From CAYVKY01 sp964452115 (lineage in GTDB: Bacteria; Bacteroidota; Ignavibacteria; Tepidaquicellales; Tepidaquicellaceae), in the NCBI GenBank assembly GCA_964452115.1, contig CAYVKY010000001.1:1-64000 (forward strand): a stretch of DNA of 64,000 bases. Direction: 5' to 3'. Position numbers and translations under genes: made by a program. Shown here piece by piece: positions 35,203-43,347 of the stretch. How positions within the stretch are numbered: the first letter of the stretch is position 1; every line of letters begins with the position of its first letter. Under the pieces are notes generated by a model. The model was given only the letters and a program-made list of their open reading frames with translations, did not search any database and was not told the origin of the DNA.

Positions 35203-36667
35203 TTCCTCGTGATTTCAGGAATATTTTTATCTGTGTGTTTTCAAATGCATTCTGCTCCGATGTAAGATATTCAATTATTTTTCTTGAGCGTTCGCTTGTG
35301 AAATTATAAAATTTGTTGACAGGAAAATCATCAGAATGGTCGCGGTAAACTTTTATCGAATCAATCATCTTCAGTGTCGTATCAGCCTCAAGGTCTCTCA
35401 GCATAAGGTCGCTTTCGGTAAAAGGTGTCCCGTCCAGAGATGCTTCCCAGATAATAAACGCTTTATCAAGAGATTTCAAAGTTTTTTTGTTCATTTTGTG
35501 GAAAAAACTGTAATCGCAGTAAGGCATATCAAATGCAACCGATGACTGATATAAATCCGTCATTACGGGATAATCAGGATATTTCTGATTCCTAAGTGAA
35601 GCAATATTTTCACATACCGAATCAATTTCATATTTGGTATGTAAAGGTGTGAGAAACGGTCCGCTTGCAAAAAGAAGCAGAATCAATAAAATAAAAACAG
35701 AAATATTAATATATTTTATTTTAAAAAGATTCAGAAAATATCCGATACCCGCTGCGGAGAATATTCCGAGCATCGGACCGACAACGGAAATGTATCTTAT
35801 CTGACCGATGCTGCAGGTGGCATTAAATGTGTCAAGTGCGGCAAGTGTATGCCCCGCAATGCCGCCAATTAATATAAGTAACGGTAAAATCCAATCCGAA
35901 ATACTTTTTTTTATCACAAGTATTATGATTGCAGCAAAGAAAAACAATATATTCACGATACCGAAAGTTTTCGGCGAAAATACAATATAGTGATACCATT
36001 TAATACCTGATGTGATTCTCGGCAGGTTGCTGTGAAGTCCGAATATTTTAAAAATATGCAGTGCGTCTCCCGTGATTGCCAACGATACAAAATACCAAAT
36101 CAAGGGACCAATCAGTGCAAGAGGGATGACATACCATTTTTTTCTGAAAAGCAGAAACAGAACTATTAAACCGCATACAAAAAAATATTCAGTTCTGAAA
36201 AGAAATGTAAAGGACGAAACAATAACAGACCAGCTGAAATTACCTTTAATGTAAAGATAATATGAAAAAATTATAAGGAAAGCTGTCGGAAGTTCTGCAA
36301 GGGCAGTAAAAGAAATATTAAATAATACAGGCTGAAAACCAATTGCGAGCAGAGCCCATTCGGGATGCGGAATGTTTTTGAATTTTAAAATTTTATAGCC
36401 GAAGATTGCAGTCAGGTTAAAAATTATTGCAGCCGTAATCTGAACCGCTTTGTAATTCAACTGAGCGGGAAGTGCATAGAGCATCACTCTGCCGAGCCTT
36501 GCCCACGAACTTATAATGTAATGCGGCATCTGATAAAAGTGCCTGTTGTAAACATAATGGCAGCCGTCATCAATAAAATAGAATCCCGGCGATAATACCA
36601 GCCAGATAATTTGCACTACGATGAGCGCTGCAAGTAATATCAGAAAGTTTTTATTTTCTTTTATCAT
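35195..36667 (-). CDS. Polytopic GT-C-type glycosyltransferase-like membrane protein
   Basis: The protein has 490 residues with roughly ten hydrophobic segments. The first is followed by an acidic pair in YFIDDGCHYVYNRHFY (D33-D34), the position of the catalytic Asp in the first periplasmic loop of PMT/ArnT-type GT-C enzymes that use polyprenyl-phosphate sugars. A soluble periplasmic domain of about 150 residues ends the protein. The exact family is not clear to me. It overlaps yjbQ by one base and the helicase gene by 8 nt, so it is co-translated in the coaX operon. A function in surface glycosylation is inference. Confidence 0.7.
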   Translation of the reverse strand: MIKENKNFLILLAALIVVQIIWLVLSPGFYFIDDGCHYVYNRHFYQMPHYIISSWARLGRVMLYALPAQLNYKAVQITAAIIFNLTAIFGYKILKFKNIPHPEWALLAIGFQPVLFNISFTALAELPTAFLIIFSYYLYIKGNFSWSVIVSSFTFLFRTEYFFVCGLIVLFLLFRKKWYVIPLALIGPLIWYFVSLAITGDALHIFKIFGLHSNLPRITSGIKWYHYIVFSPKTFGIVNILFFFAAIIILVIKKSISDWILPLLILIGGIAGHTLAALDTFNATCSIGQIRYISVVGPMLGIFSAAGIGYFLNLFKIKYINISVFILLILLLFASGPFLTPLHTKYEIDSVCENIASLRNQKYPDYPVMTDLYQSSVAFDMPYCDYSFFHKMNKKTLKSLDKAFIIWEASLDGTPFTESDLMLRDLEADTTLKMIDSIKVYRDHSDDFPVNKFYNFTSERSRKIIEYLTSEQNAFENTQIKIFLKSRGND

Positions 36668-37086
36668 TATTCTCCGATTAATTGAACTATTATTCTCCTG
36701 TTTCTTGGTCTGTTGTCAAAATCTATAAATACAACCTGCTGCCAGGTTCCTAGTACGAGCTGTGAATTTATCAGGGGAATTGAAAAATTTGTTTTAAAAA
36801 GTGCAGAACGAAGATGAGAAAAACCGTTACCGTCTCCCCAGGTATCATCGTGATTGTATCTCTGATTTTTAGGGATTAATTTATTTAGCAATTCGGGAAG
36901 GTCTTTCAAAAGCCCTGATTCATATTCAAGAGTCGTAATACCCGTTGTCGAACCGACTGCAAAAATGCTGCATAAGCCGTTAGAAAATCCCGAATTAATT
37001 CTGACAGTTTCAATTTTGTCCGTGATGTTCACAATATCACAGTTGCCTTTCGTTTTGAATGTAATTTCTTCGCTGTAGAATTTCAT
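36667..37086 (-). CDS. YjbQ family protein (UPF0047)
   Basis: The protein has 139 residues, the normal length. The family markers are GSTTGITTLEYESGL, NHDDTWGDGNGFSHLRSALF (His and Asp residues lining the site) and LGTWQQVVFIDFDNRPRNRR. Family members have weak thiamine-phosphate synthase activity when overexpressed, which gave rise to the name secondary thiamine-phosphate synthase; the true role is unknown. The start overlaps the preceding DUF4905-like gene and the stop shares a base with the next start. Confidence 0.92.
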   Translation of the reverse strand: MKFYSEEITFKTKGNCDIVNITDKIETVRINSGFSNGLCSIFAVGSTTGITTLEYESGLLKDLPELLNKLIPKNQRYNHDDTWGDGNGFSHLRSALFKTNFSIPLINSQLVLGTWQQVVFIDFDNRPRNRRIIVQLIGE

Positions 37087-37898
37087 AATTTAAATGCGAT
37101 AATTTGATTTTTTTCCCTCAGACAAATAAGATATCTGCCTTTTATAAAAAAACTGTCAGGCACCTGATATGAAGCATCTTTATTCAATGTTTCTTCATAT
37201 AACTTTTCACCGGAATCCAAATCATATATGCAAATAACATTGTCAAGAAACTTTTCGTGCTTTATATGATAATTGAAAATAATTTTTTCGGCGAATATTA
37301 CAGCCTCCGCACTGCCGGAAACAGTTTTGTCTTTCAATTCCTTTTCAATCAAGTGATGCGGAATAGATTCGGGATAACGGAATTCTGCATCAAAGTATTC
37401 ATACGTGCTCTTTTCACGGAGTTCGTAAACGGAGGAATTCTCTTCATTGGAGAATTTCTTTATCAATTTCCCTGAGTTAAAATCAAGCAGCGATATTTCA
37501 GTTGTTTCAAATAATTGCCTGATTGCATAAACACCGTCTGCATTATGAAATATGTATTCAAGTTCATTGTTTTCCCAGATTTTCTCGCCTGACTTTGCGT
37601 CAAGCGCTATTATGCCTTTGTGCATAGGCATTTCGGGCTGTGCAAACCTGTGCAGGAAAATAAATTTTCCGCCTGCATTTTCAGAACCTACCCAGAAATC
37701 TTCGTTTTCAAATACGAAATTTTTCAGGAATACTTTTCCCGTCTTTACATCAAGAGAGAAAAAATAAACGCGTTTTGTTTCCGGATCTCTGGTCTCTCCC
37801 GCAAGGATATCGTCATCTGCAAAATGCAGTCTGAAAATATTCCCTTTCTGAGAAAACTGCCAGAGAGGGGAAAGTTTATCTGATTTGAATAATTTCAA
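37083..37898 (-). CDS. DUF4905-like beta-propeller protein of unknown function
   Basis: The 271-residue protein has no signal peptide and is likely cytoplasmic. Repeated strand patterns with a Trp or aspartate turn, such as KGIIALDAKSGEKIWENN and DNVICIYDLDSGEKLYEE, resemble PQQ/WD-type propeller blades. FAQPEMPMHKG is, as I recall, typical of DUF4905 in Bacteroidota. No catalytic residues can be named. It overlaps coaX by 4 nt and yjbQ by 4 nt, so it is the second gene of the five-gene unit. Confidence 0.65.
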   Translation of the reverse strand: MKLFKSDKLSPLWQFSQKGNIFRLHFADDDILAGETRDPETKRVYFFSLDVKTGKVFLKNFVFENEDFWVGSENAGGKFIFLHRFAQPEMPMHKGIIALDAKSGEKIWENNELEYIFHNADGVYAIRQLFETTEISLLDFNSGKLIKKFSNEENSSVYELREKSTYEYFDAEFRYPESIPHHLIEKELKDKTVSGSAEAVIFAEKIIFNYHIKHEKFLDNVICIYDLDSGEKLYEETLNKDASYQVPDSFFIKGRYLICLREKNQIIAFKL

Positions 37899-38641
37899 TT
37901 ATAATAATTTAATATTTTTAGAATTCCTTTTAAAACGAGATTTTCGTCAATCAATTCTATTTTATCGGAAATCTTTTTCATAAGCGCCGTGCCTCCGCCT
38001 GTTGCAATTACAATCAGGTCATTATATATACTTTCATATCCGCCGACAATTCCTTCGAATGACATCTTAGCATTTAATAAAATTCCCGAGCGTATCGCGC
38101 CTTTCGTACCTGAGTTCAAAAAATCAAATTTGGAATTTAATTCCACATCGGGGAGATCTGTGTTCTTAATCAGCGCATTGTGGGATAAGAACAGTCCCGG
38201 CGTAATAATGCCGCCCATATAAACGCCTTCTGATAGAATGCTGTAAGTGGTGGCGGTTCCGAAATCGACAATCAGTATATTTTTGTAATCTCCGTAATTG
38301 AAATATGCTCCTGCCGCCGCTGCAACTCTGTCAGAGCCGAGCGTTTTTTCGTATCTGAACTTAATACCGCAGTTGTGATTTATATCTACAAAAATATTGT
38401 CATTGGTCACATTCTTAATAACAAAATCGCTCAGCTCATCTTTCAATCCTGAGTCAACAAGAGAAATTCCGGATTTGTCAAAATTCATTCCCTTATATTT
38501 TCCGAGCAGGGTTTCAAGTGCAGCAGTGAAATTATTTTTATCATACTCAGCGCGTTTTACACTGTGTATGATAACGCCGTTTTTGTCAGTGACGCCTGCT
38601 TTGATATTTGAATTTCCTATATCTAATAATAAATACTTCAT
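37895..38641 (-). CDS. coaX: Type III pantothenate kinase
   Basis: The protein has 248 residues. LLLDIGNSNIKAGV gives the ASKHA phosphate-binding loop with D7, GSDRVAAAAGAYF is the pantothenate-binding Arg motif, IVDFGTATTYSIL the catalytic DxGT loop and GGIITPGLFLSHNAL the family's adenosine-side motif. CoaX phosphorylates pantothenate in the first step of CoA synthesis and is not feedback-inhibited by CoA. It is the first gene of an overlapping run (coaX, DUF4905-like, yjbQ, GT-C-like, helicase). The start codon lies 3 nt from the T-tract of a terminator-like hairpin. Confidence 0.95.
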   Translation of the reverse strand: MKYLLLDIGNSNIKAGVTDKNGVIIHSVKRAEYDKNNFTAALETLLGKYKGMNFDKSGISLVDSGLKDELSDFVIKNVTNDNIFVDINHNCGIKFRYEKTLGSDRVAAAAGAYFNYGDYKNILIVDFGTATTYSILSEGVYMGGIITPGLFLSHNALIKNTDLPDVELNSKFDFLNSGTKGAIRSGILLNAKMSFEGIVGGYESIYNDLIVIATGGGTALMKKISDKIELIDENLVLKGILKILNYYN

Positions 38642-38651
38642 AAATAAAAAA

Positions 38652-38679
38652 AAGCGTAAAAGATAAATCTCTTACGCTT
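38652..38679 (-). terminator. Rho-independent terminator before coaX
   Basis: AAGCGTAA and TTACGCTT form an 8-bp stem, extended by three more pairs after a mismatch. On the minus strand a T-rich run (38653-38646) follows directly. It ends the etfB-etfA region transcript, yet leaves no space for a separate coaX promoter. Confidence 0.8.
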
Positions 38680-38701
38680 ATAATAAATATTTATTTAAAA
38701 A

Positions 38702-39250
38702 TCATAAAGGCAATTTGACACCACCGGTTAATACGTAGTGTTCCTTATTTCCGCTGTTTCGGATGATTAATTTGTACCTTCCGTCAACAAAAACTGTTGC
38801 GCCTTTAATAAGTTCTTTAAATTCAAGCCCGAGACCTAAATTCAGCCCGAGTGCCGTAAAAGATTCGTCATTGTCTTTATCGTCATAAAAATTTACACCT
38901 AAACCTGCTTCACCGTAAGGGCTGAGACCTGCCATTGCAAAATGTAAAGCCATGTCTCCGGCAAGTTCAAAGTTGTTTGTCTCATTGACCTTCCAGTAAT
39001 TTGCCTGCGGTATGATTGAGAAGCTTTCCATCGCAACTTCAGTGAAGAATGATAAATTAATTCCTGTGGTGCTTTTGAAAAATGCAGGGCCTACACCGAT
39101 GCCGAGCGATATATTGGATTTAGGAGCTATTGTGTTTGCCTTTTCGGTTAATGGGGAAAGGGTACTTTTATTTTCAAGGTATTGTGCATTTACAAATACA
39201 GGCACAAAAATAATGACTAACGATAGTAATAAGAGTTTTTTCAGTTTCAT
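38702..39250 (-). CDS. Predicted small outer-membrane beta-barrel protein
   Basis: The protein has 182 residues with a signal peptide (LLLLSLVIIFVPVFVNAQ). The mature part has repeated amphipathic strands (LSFFTEVAMESFSIIPQANY, GLNLGLGLEFKELI, TVFVDGRYKLIIRN) and resembles small outer-membrane proteins of the OmpW/opacity type. I cannot name a family or function. It lies 5 nt downstream of the bifunctional nuclease gene and is followed by a terminator. Confidence 0.7.
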   Translation of the reverse strand: MKLKKLLLLSLVIIFVPVFVNAQYLENKSTLSPLTEKANTIAPKSNISLGIGVGPAFFKSTTGINLSFFTEVAMESFSIIPQANYWKVNETNNFELAGDMALHFAMAGLSPYGEAGLGVNFYDDKDNDESFTALGLNLGLGLEFKELIKGATVFVDGRYKLIIRNSGNKEHYVLTGGVKLPL

Positions 39251-39255
39251 ATTTG

Positions 39256-39876
39256 TTAATTTATATTTGAAATATCTAATTTTTTGATTTCATCTCGTAT
39301 TAAGGCTGCTTTTTCATATTCTTCTTTGGCGATAGCATCTTCCAAATCTTTTTTTAATTCTTCAAGTCTGTCTCGTTTTGTTTCTGTAGTGGATTTTTCT
39401 GCTTCAGGTTCAGGCTCGTTTTTCTGGGGTTCCTGAGATGAAGATGTTTCCTGTTCTGCTTCGGGTATGAACCCGACTTCGTCCATTATTCCTCTTGATA
39501 CAAATATCGGCGCCTGAAATTTAAGTGCAATTGCAATCGCATCAGAAGGTCTGGAATCCATATCTTCGATTTCATCCGAATCGAATTTTATTCTCGCATA
39601 AAATGTGGAATCCTTAATTTCGTTTATTAAAACGTATTCTATGCTGTACCCGAAATGTTCCACAAGATTTTTTATCAGATCGTGTGTGAGAGGTCTTGGA
39701 GAAACTATGCCTTCGAGTTGTATTGCTATTGCCTGCGCCTCAAATTGTCCGATAATAATAGGGAGCCGTCTTTCGCCTTCTACTTCTTTGAGTATTATTG
39801 CATAACCGCCGCCGCTAATAGATGAGGATAATGATAATCCGTATATCTCTACCTGTATTAATTCTTTTTCGTCCAT
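39256..39876 (-). CDS. Bifunctional nuclease family protein with C-terminal UVR motif
   Basis: The first 135 residues match the DUF151/bifunctional nuclease domain: LPIIIGQFEAQAIAIQLEG, RPLTHDLIKNLVEHFGY and DSRPSDAIAIALKFQAPIFV. A Glu-rich linker follows, and the C-terminus (LEELKKDLEDAIAKEEYEKA with AALIRDEIKKL) is a UvrB/UvrC-type UVR helix pair. Plant and archaeal relatives show RNase and DNase activity; the bacterial role is not settled. The gene has its own candidate promoter at 39930-39958 although it follows etfA. Confidence 0.92.
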   Translation of the reverse strand: MDEKELIQVEIYGLSLSSSISGGGYAIILKEVEGERRLPIIIGQFEAQAIAIQLEGIVSPRPLTHDLIKNLVEHFGYSIEYVLINEIKDSTFYARIKFDSDEIEDMDSRPSDAIAIALKFQAPIFVSRGIMDEVGFIPEAEQETSSSQEPQKNEPEPEAEKSTTETKRDRLEELKKDLEDAIAKEEYEKAALIRDEIKKLDISNIN

Positions 39877-39929
39877 AATAATTTTATACTGTTAAATCAT
39901 TTCAAAGTTTCAATCTCTGTTAAGAAATT

Positions 39930-39958
39930 AATTTATTTTCATAGAATTAAAAAGTCAA
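39930..39958 (-). promoter_or_regulatory. Candidate promoter for the bifunctional nuclease gene
   Basis: The minus strand has TTGACT, a 17-nt spacer and TAAATT, about 50 nt before the start codon at 39876 and entirely within the gap after etfA. Confidence 0.5.
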
Positions 39959-39968
39959 TTTATAAATA

Positions 39969-40970
39969 TCATTGATACTTTTTAATCTCTTCCGTCATCT
40001 TCGGCAGTATTTCGAATACATCTCCTACTATACCGTAATCTGCAATCTGAAATATCGGTGCATCTTTGTCTTTATTGATTGCCACGATGCATTTGGAAGT
40101 TGACATGCCTGCCAGATGCTGGATAGCTCCGCTGATTCCGCAGGCGATATATAAAACCGGCGAAACCGTTTTGCCCGTTTGTCCGACCTGTTCGGAATGG
40201 CTCCTCCAGCCGGCATCAACCACTGCACGCGAGGCGCCGATTGCCGCACTAAGCACCGCGGCTAAGTCTTCAACCAGTTTCCAGTTTTCCGGACCTCTGA
40301 GCCCTCTTCCTGCAGATACAATTTTATCCGCTTCGGCTACATCGGGCTTGCCTTTCGATACCGAACGGTCAATCACAATGGTTTTGAAGTCATCTGCGTT
40401 GATATTGAATTTCGATACGGGAATTTCATCAATTGCCATATCCGGTATTTCTTTCTTTTCCATAGGGAACATGTTCATTCTCAAAGTTAAAACAAGTTTA
40501 TCTTTTAACGGTTTCAGTTTCAGCAGGCTTTTTCCTGCAAATACCGGTTTTGTAATTTCGATTTCTCCGTTTTCAAATTCTATGTGTGTACAATCCGTTA
40601 TTAATGCAGCATCAAATGCAGCGCTGACTCTTGGTGAAATTTCCTTTGCGCTTGCGGTATTAGACATAAAAACAACATCACACTCTTCCTGAGCAGCAAA
40701 TGCAGAAATTACTTTTGCGGCGGCGTCATAGGAAAAAAGAATATTCTTTCCCTGAATTTTATTTAATTCCTTCAGAGAAATATACTGAAGATTCCCGACA
40801 CCGTACTGTTTTAATTCGTTATAATTGGATTCATCAACATCTGCAATTGTAAGGAACTTCACGCCTGCTCCCGATTTACCTGCAAGTTTCAGTGAAGCTG
40901 AAATAATTTCGTATGAATTATTTTTGAACTTGCCGTCTTTCGGTTCTAAATATACAAGTATATTCTTCAT
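39969..40970 (-). CDS. etfA: Electron transfer flavoprotein alpha subunit
   Basis: The protein has 333 residues. The C-terminal FAD-binding domain is clear: AGRGLRGPENWKLVEDLAAV, AIGASRAVVDAGW, QVGQTGKTVSPVLYIACGIS, GAIQHLAGMSTSKCIVAIN and DAPIFQIADYGIVGD. Together with EtfB it takes electrons from acyl-CoA and other dehydrogenases and passes them to the quinone pool through an ETF dehydrogenase. It lies 18 nt downstream of etfB. The EtfD-like gene at 29874-31862 is the likely electron acceptor. Confidence 0.97.
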   Translation of the reverse strand: MKNILVYLEPKDGKFKNNSYEIISASLKLAGKSGAGVKFLTIADVDESNYNELKQYGVGNLQYISLKELNKIQGKNILFSYDAAAKVISAFAAQEECDVVFMSNTASAKEISPRVSAAFDAALITDCTHIEFENGEIEITKPVFAGKSLLKLKPLKDKLVLTLRMNMFPMEKKEIPDMAIDEIPVSKFNINADDFKTIVIDRSVSKGKPDVAEADKIVSAGRGLRGPENWKLVEDLAAVLSAAIGASRAVVDAGWRSHSEQVGQTGKTVSPVLYIACGISGAIQHLAGMSTSKCIVAINKDKDAPIFQIADYGIVGDVFEILPKMTEEIKKYQ

Positions 40971-40988
40971 TTTTAATTCAATTTAAAT

Positions 40989-41735
40989 TTAAAAAACTTT
41001 TGCTTCTGTTTTCAGCAGTTTCACAACTTCTTCCACGCTGTCCGCTCCTTCAAATATTTTTCCTTTACCCTTGCCCTGAGGCAGCACCATACTTTTTACT
41101 TCAATATAATTGCCTTTATAAGTCTGCGGTCTGACATCAATCGGTTTGGACTTCGATGCCATTATGCTTTTCAGATTCGGATAGCGGGGATTGTTCAGCC
41201 CTTTCTGCGCACCGATTATAACCGGCATAGCAGCAGAAACTGTTTCCTTGCCGCCTTCGATTTCCCGTTCAGCAGTTATTTCGTTGCCGTTTATTGCGAG
41301 ACTCGTTACAATGCTGACTGCAGGAATATTCAGCAGCGCGCCGACAAGTATGGGAAGATACTGTCCGTCATAATCAATTGACTGTTTGCCGAACAGAATT
41401 ATATCAGGATTAATTTCCTTTAACACATCGGCAAGATTTCTGGCCGCGGTATAACTGTCAAAATTTTCATCGTCGGATTTTATCAGAATTCCTTTATCAA
41501 TACCAATCTGAAAAGATTTCTTGATTGCTTCTTTGGATGCATCGGTACCGAAAGAAATGACAGTTGTTTCTGCCTGATTATTTTCTTTCAGTTTTACGGC
41601 TTCTTCAACCGCAAATTCATCATAAGGATTGATGATGAAGCTGACACCGTTAGGGTCAATGGATTTTCCGCTGCTGTCTATTTTTACCTTTGTTGTGCTG
41701 TCAGGTACAAGTGATACGCATACAACTGCTTTCAT
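40989..41735 (-). CDS. etfB: Electron transfer flavoprotein beta subunit
   Basis: The protein has 248 residues. MKAVVCVSLVPDSTTKVKID and NPYDEFAVEEAVKLKE are the EtfB opening, LFGKQSIDYDGQYLPILVGA the conserved helix, and TAEREIEGGKETVSAAMPVI the recognition region. EtfB binds AMP and docks the partner dehydrogenase. The gene precedes etfA by 18 nt. The upstream 105 nt are shared with the divergent tRNA-fMet gene. Confidence 0.97.
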   Translation of the reverse strand: MKAVVCVSLVPDSTTKVKIDSSGKSIDPNGVSFIINPYDEFAVEEAVKLKENNQAETTVISFGTDASKEAIKKSFQIGIDKGILIKSDDENFDSYTAARNLADVLKEINPDIILFGKQSIDYDGQYLPILVGALLNIPAVSIVTSLAINGNEITAEREIEGGKETVSAAMPVIIGAQKGLNNPRYPNLKSIMASKSKPIDVRPQTYKGNYIEVKSMVLPQGKGKGKIFEGADSVEEVVKLLKTEAKVF

Positions 41736-41802
41736 AAATTAAAAATTAGATTAAAAATTATTTAAAGTTTTTTAATATATAAAATTGCTACAATTTTTAA
41801 CA

Positions 41803-41831
41803 TTGATTAAGTAAATAAAATTTCATAAATT
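41803..41831 (+). promoter_or_regulatory. Candidate promoter for tRNA-fMet
   Basis: TTGATT, a 17-nt spacer and TAAATT end 9 nt before the tRNA, so transcription would begin a few bases before its first nucleotide. Confidence 0.45.
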
Positions 41832-41840
41832 ATAGAATAC

Positions 41841-41913
<73 letters not shown>

Positions 41914-41919
41914 CAAAGC

Positions 41920-41951
41920 AAAGCCATAAATGATTTATCATTTGTGGCTTT
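41920..41951 (+). terminator. Rho-independent terminator of tRNA-fMet
   Basis: The arms 41920-41933 and 41938-41951 pair over 14 positions, with one G-U, around a TTTA loop. Six T (41949-41954) overlap and follow the 3' arm. An ATG-less open frame for YajQ begins inside it at 41944 and is not used. Confidence 0.9.
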
Positions 41952-41965
41952 TTTGTTTTATATAA

Positions 41966-41994
41966 TTGAAACCTTAATAAATATTAAGTATTTT
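41966..41994 (+). promoter_or_regulatory. Candidate promoter and operator for yajQ
   Basis: TTGAAA, a 17-nt spacer and TATTTT lie just before the yajQ ATG at 42010, implying a very short leader. The spacer contains the perfect dyad CTTAATA-AA-TATTAAG (41973-41988), a possible repressor site. Confidence 0.5.
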
Positions 41995-42009
41995 ATAAGA
42001 AAAATATAT

Positions 42010-42510
42010 ATGACATTTTCATTTGACATTGTATCGGAAATTGACCTGCAGGAAGTTGATAACGCAGTGAACCAGACAATAAAAGAAGTTAATCAGAGAT
42101 ATGACCTGAAAGACGCAAAATGTGTAATTGATTTTAATAAAAAAGATAAAAAAATCACACTGACTGCAGTAGATGATTTCAAGGTTAAATCTATGAACGA
42201 AGTGCTTCAGGGTAAAATGGTTAAACGCGGAATATCGCTGAAAGCATTGAAATATGATGAGCCTGAACAGAGTTCATCAGGCCACACGAGGCAGAACATA
42301 AACCTTCAACAGGGGATTGATAAAGACAGCGCGCGGAAAATTGTGAAAATGATAAAAGATACAAAACTCAAAGTGCAGGCATCAATTATGGATGAAATGG
42401 TGAGGGTTACGGGAAAAGTTAAAGACGACCTTCAGTCTGTGATGAAGATGCTTCGCGATGCGGATATGAATTTAGCACTTCAGTTCACAAATTACAGGGA
42501 AAACAGATGA
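42010..42510 (+). CDS. yajQ: YajQ family nucleotide-binding protein
   Basis: From the ATG at 42010 the protein has 166 residues, the standard length; the frame upstream runs into the tRNA terminator. MTFSFDIVSEIDLQEVDNAV and NQRYDLKDAKCVIDF are the YajQ opening, and LKVQASIMDEMVRVTGKVKD and DLQSVMKMLRDADMNLALQF close it. YajQ-family proteins bind cyclic di-GMP and other nucleotides and affect gene expression or phage transcription in Proteobacteria. No GGDEF or EAL gene is visible in the window. It overlaps the amidase start by 4 nt. Confidence 0.95.
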   Translation: MTFSFDIVSEIDLQEVDNAVNQTIKEVNQRYDLKDAKCVIDFNKKDKKITLTAVDDFKVKSMNEVLQGKMVKRGISLKALKYDEPEQSSSGHTRQNINLQQGIDKDSARKIVKMIKDTKLKVQASIMDEMVRVTGKVKDDLQSVMKMLRDADMNLALQFTNYRENR

Positions 42511-43292
42511 GATACTTAATTTTGTGTCTTTTTGCTTTTATTGTTTTACTGACGGGCAGCGGTGCGGATAATCCCGAAAGTAAAAAATTTACGGTAATTC
42601 TGGATGCAGGACACGGAGGCAAAGACCCCGGAACAACAGGTCTGAGCGGAGTGAATGAAAAGAACCTGAATCTTGCAATAGTTTTAAAAATAAAATCATT
42701 TCTTGAAAAATATCCGGATATTAAAGTTGTACTTACAAGAGACAAAGATGAATTCATAGAACTCAAAGAAAGAAGTGCGATTGCAAACCGGGAAGGCGGC
42801 AACCTTTTCGTCAGCATACACTGCAATTATAAAAAGTCCGATGAACTGGATAAAAACGGATTTGAGATTTACCTGTCAGACCTTACCAGATTAAAGGAGT
42901 CGGAAAATTACACGCGCACACAGAATATTTCGGATTATTTTAAGGACAGGGATACGCTTTCAAATCAGTGGAATAATTATTCCAATCTGCTGGTTCCTGC
43001 TTTGCAAAATTCATATTTCCATTTGTCGGAGAGGTTCGGCGGAATTGCAGAACTTGAACTTGCAACGGAATCCGTGCTAATGAGCAGGGGACTTAATCAG
43101 GATGCATTTTTTGTGCTTGTAGGCGCTTCAATGCCGACTGTTTTAATCGAAACAGGTTTCCTGTCAAACAAAGCAGACGAGGCATATCTTAAATCCGAGA
43201 AAGGTCAGGAATCGATAGCAAAGGCGGTTTATAAATCCATTATATATTATAAAATGGATTATGACTTTGAAAGGAATTTTTTATTTAAATAA
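42507..43292 (+). CDS. N-acetylmuramoyl-L-alanine amidase (Amidase_3)
   Basis: The protein has 261 residues with a short signal peptide (YLILCLFAFIVLLTGSGA). The zinc ligands and catalytic residues of the Amidase_3 fold are intact: LDAGHGGKDPG, EKNLNLAI (Glu), FVSIHCNY (His) and VLIETGFLSN (Glu). It cleaves the amide between N-acetylmuramic acid and the peptide stem in the periplasm. No LysM or SPOR domain is attached. It is coupled to yajQ by a 4-nt overlap and converges on rlpA, another wall enzyme. Confidence 0.94.
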   Translation: MRYLILCLFAFIVLLTGSGADNPESKKFTVILDAGHGGKDPGTTGLSGVNEKNLNLAIVLKIKSFLEKYPDIKVVLTRDKDEFIELKERSAIANREGGNLFVSIHCNYKKSDELDKNGFEIYLSDLTRLKESENYTRTQNISDYFKDRDTLSNQWNNYSNLLVPALQNSYFHLSERFGGIAELELATESVLMSRGLNQDAFFVLVGASMPTVLIETGFLSNKADEAYLKSEKGQESIAKAVYKSIIYYKMDYDFERNFLFK

Positions 43293-43310
43293 TAATATTT
43301 TTATTAACAA

Positions 43311-43343
43311 AAAAGGCAGTCATTTATTAAATGACTGCCTTTT
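43311..43343. terminator. Bidirectional terminator between the amidase and rlpA
   Basis: AAAAGGCAGTCATTT and AAATGACTGCCTTTT form a 15-bp stem with a 3-nt loop. Its A- and T-rich feet serve both converging genes. Confidence 0.9.
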
Positions 43344-43347
43344 TTAT

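Noticed and set aside
40066..40692. A 208-residue open frame on the plus strand
   Set aside because: It lies entirely antisense to etfA, whose motifs are unambiguous; it has no family features and no ribosome site.
41944..42009. Upstream extension of YajQ
   Set aside because: It would begin inside the tRNA terminator and add 22 residues not found in the family; the ATG at 42010 fits the conserved MTFSFDIV opening.
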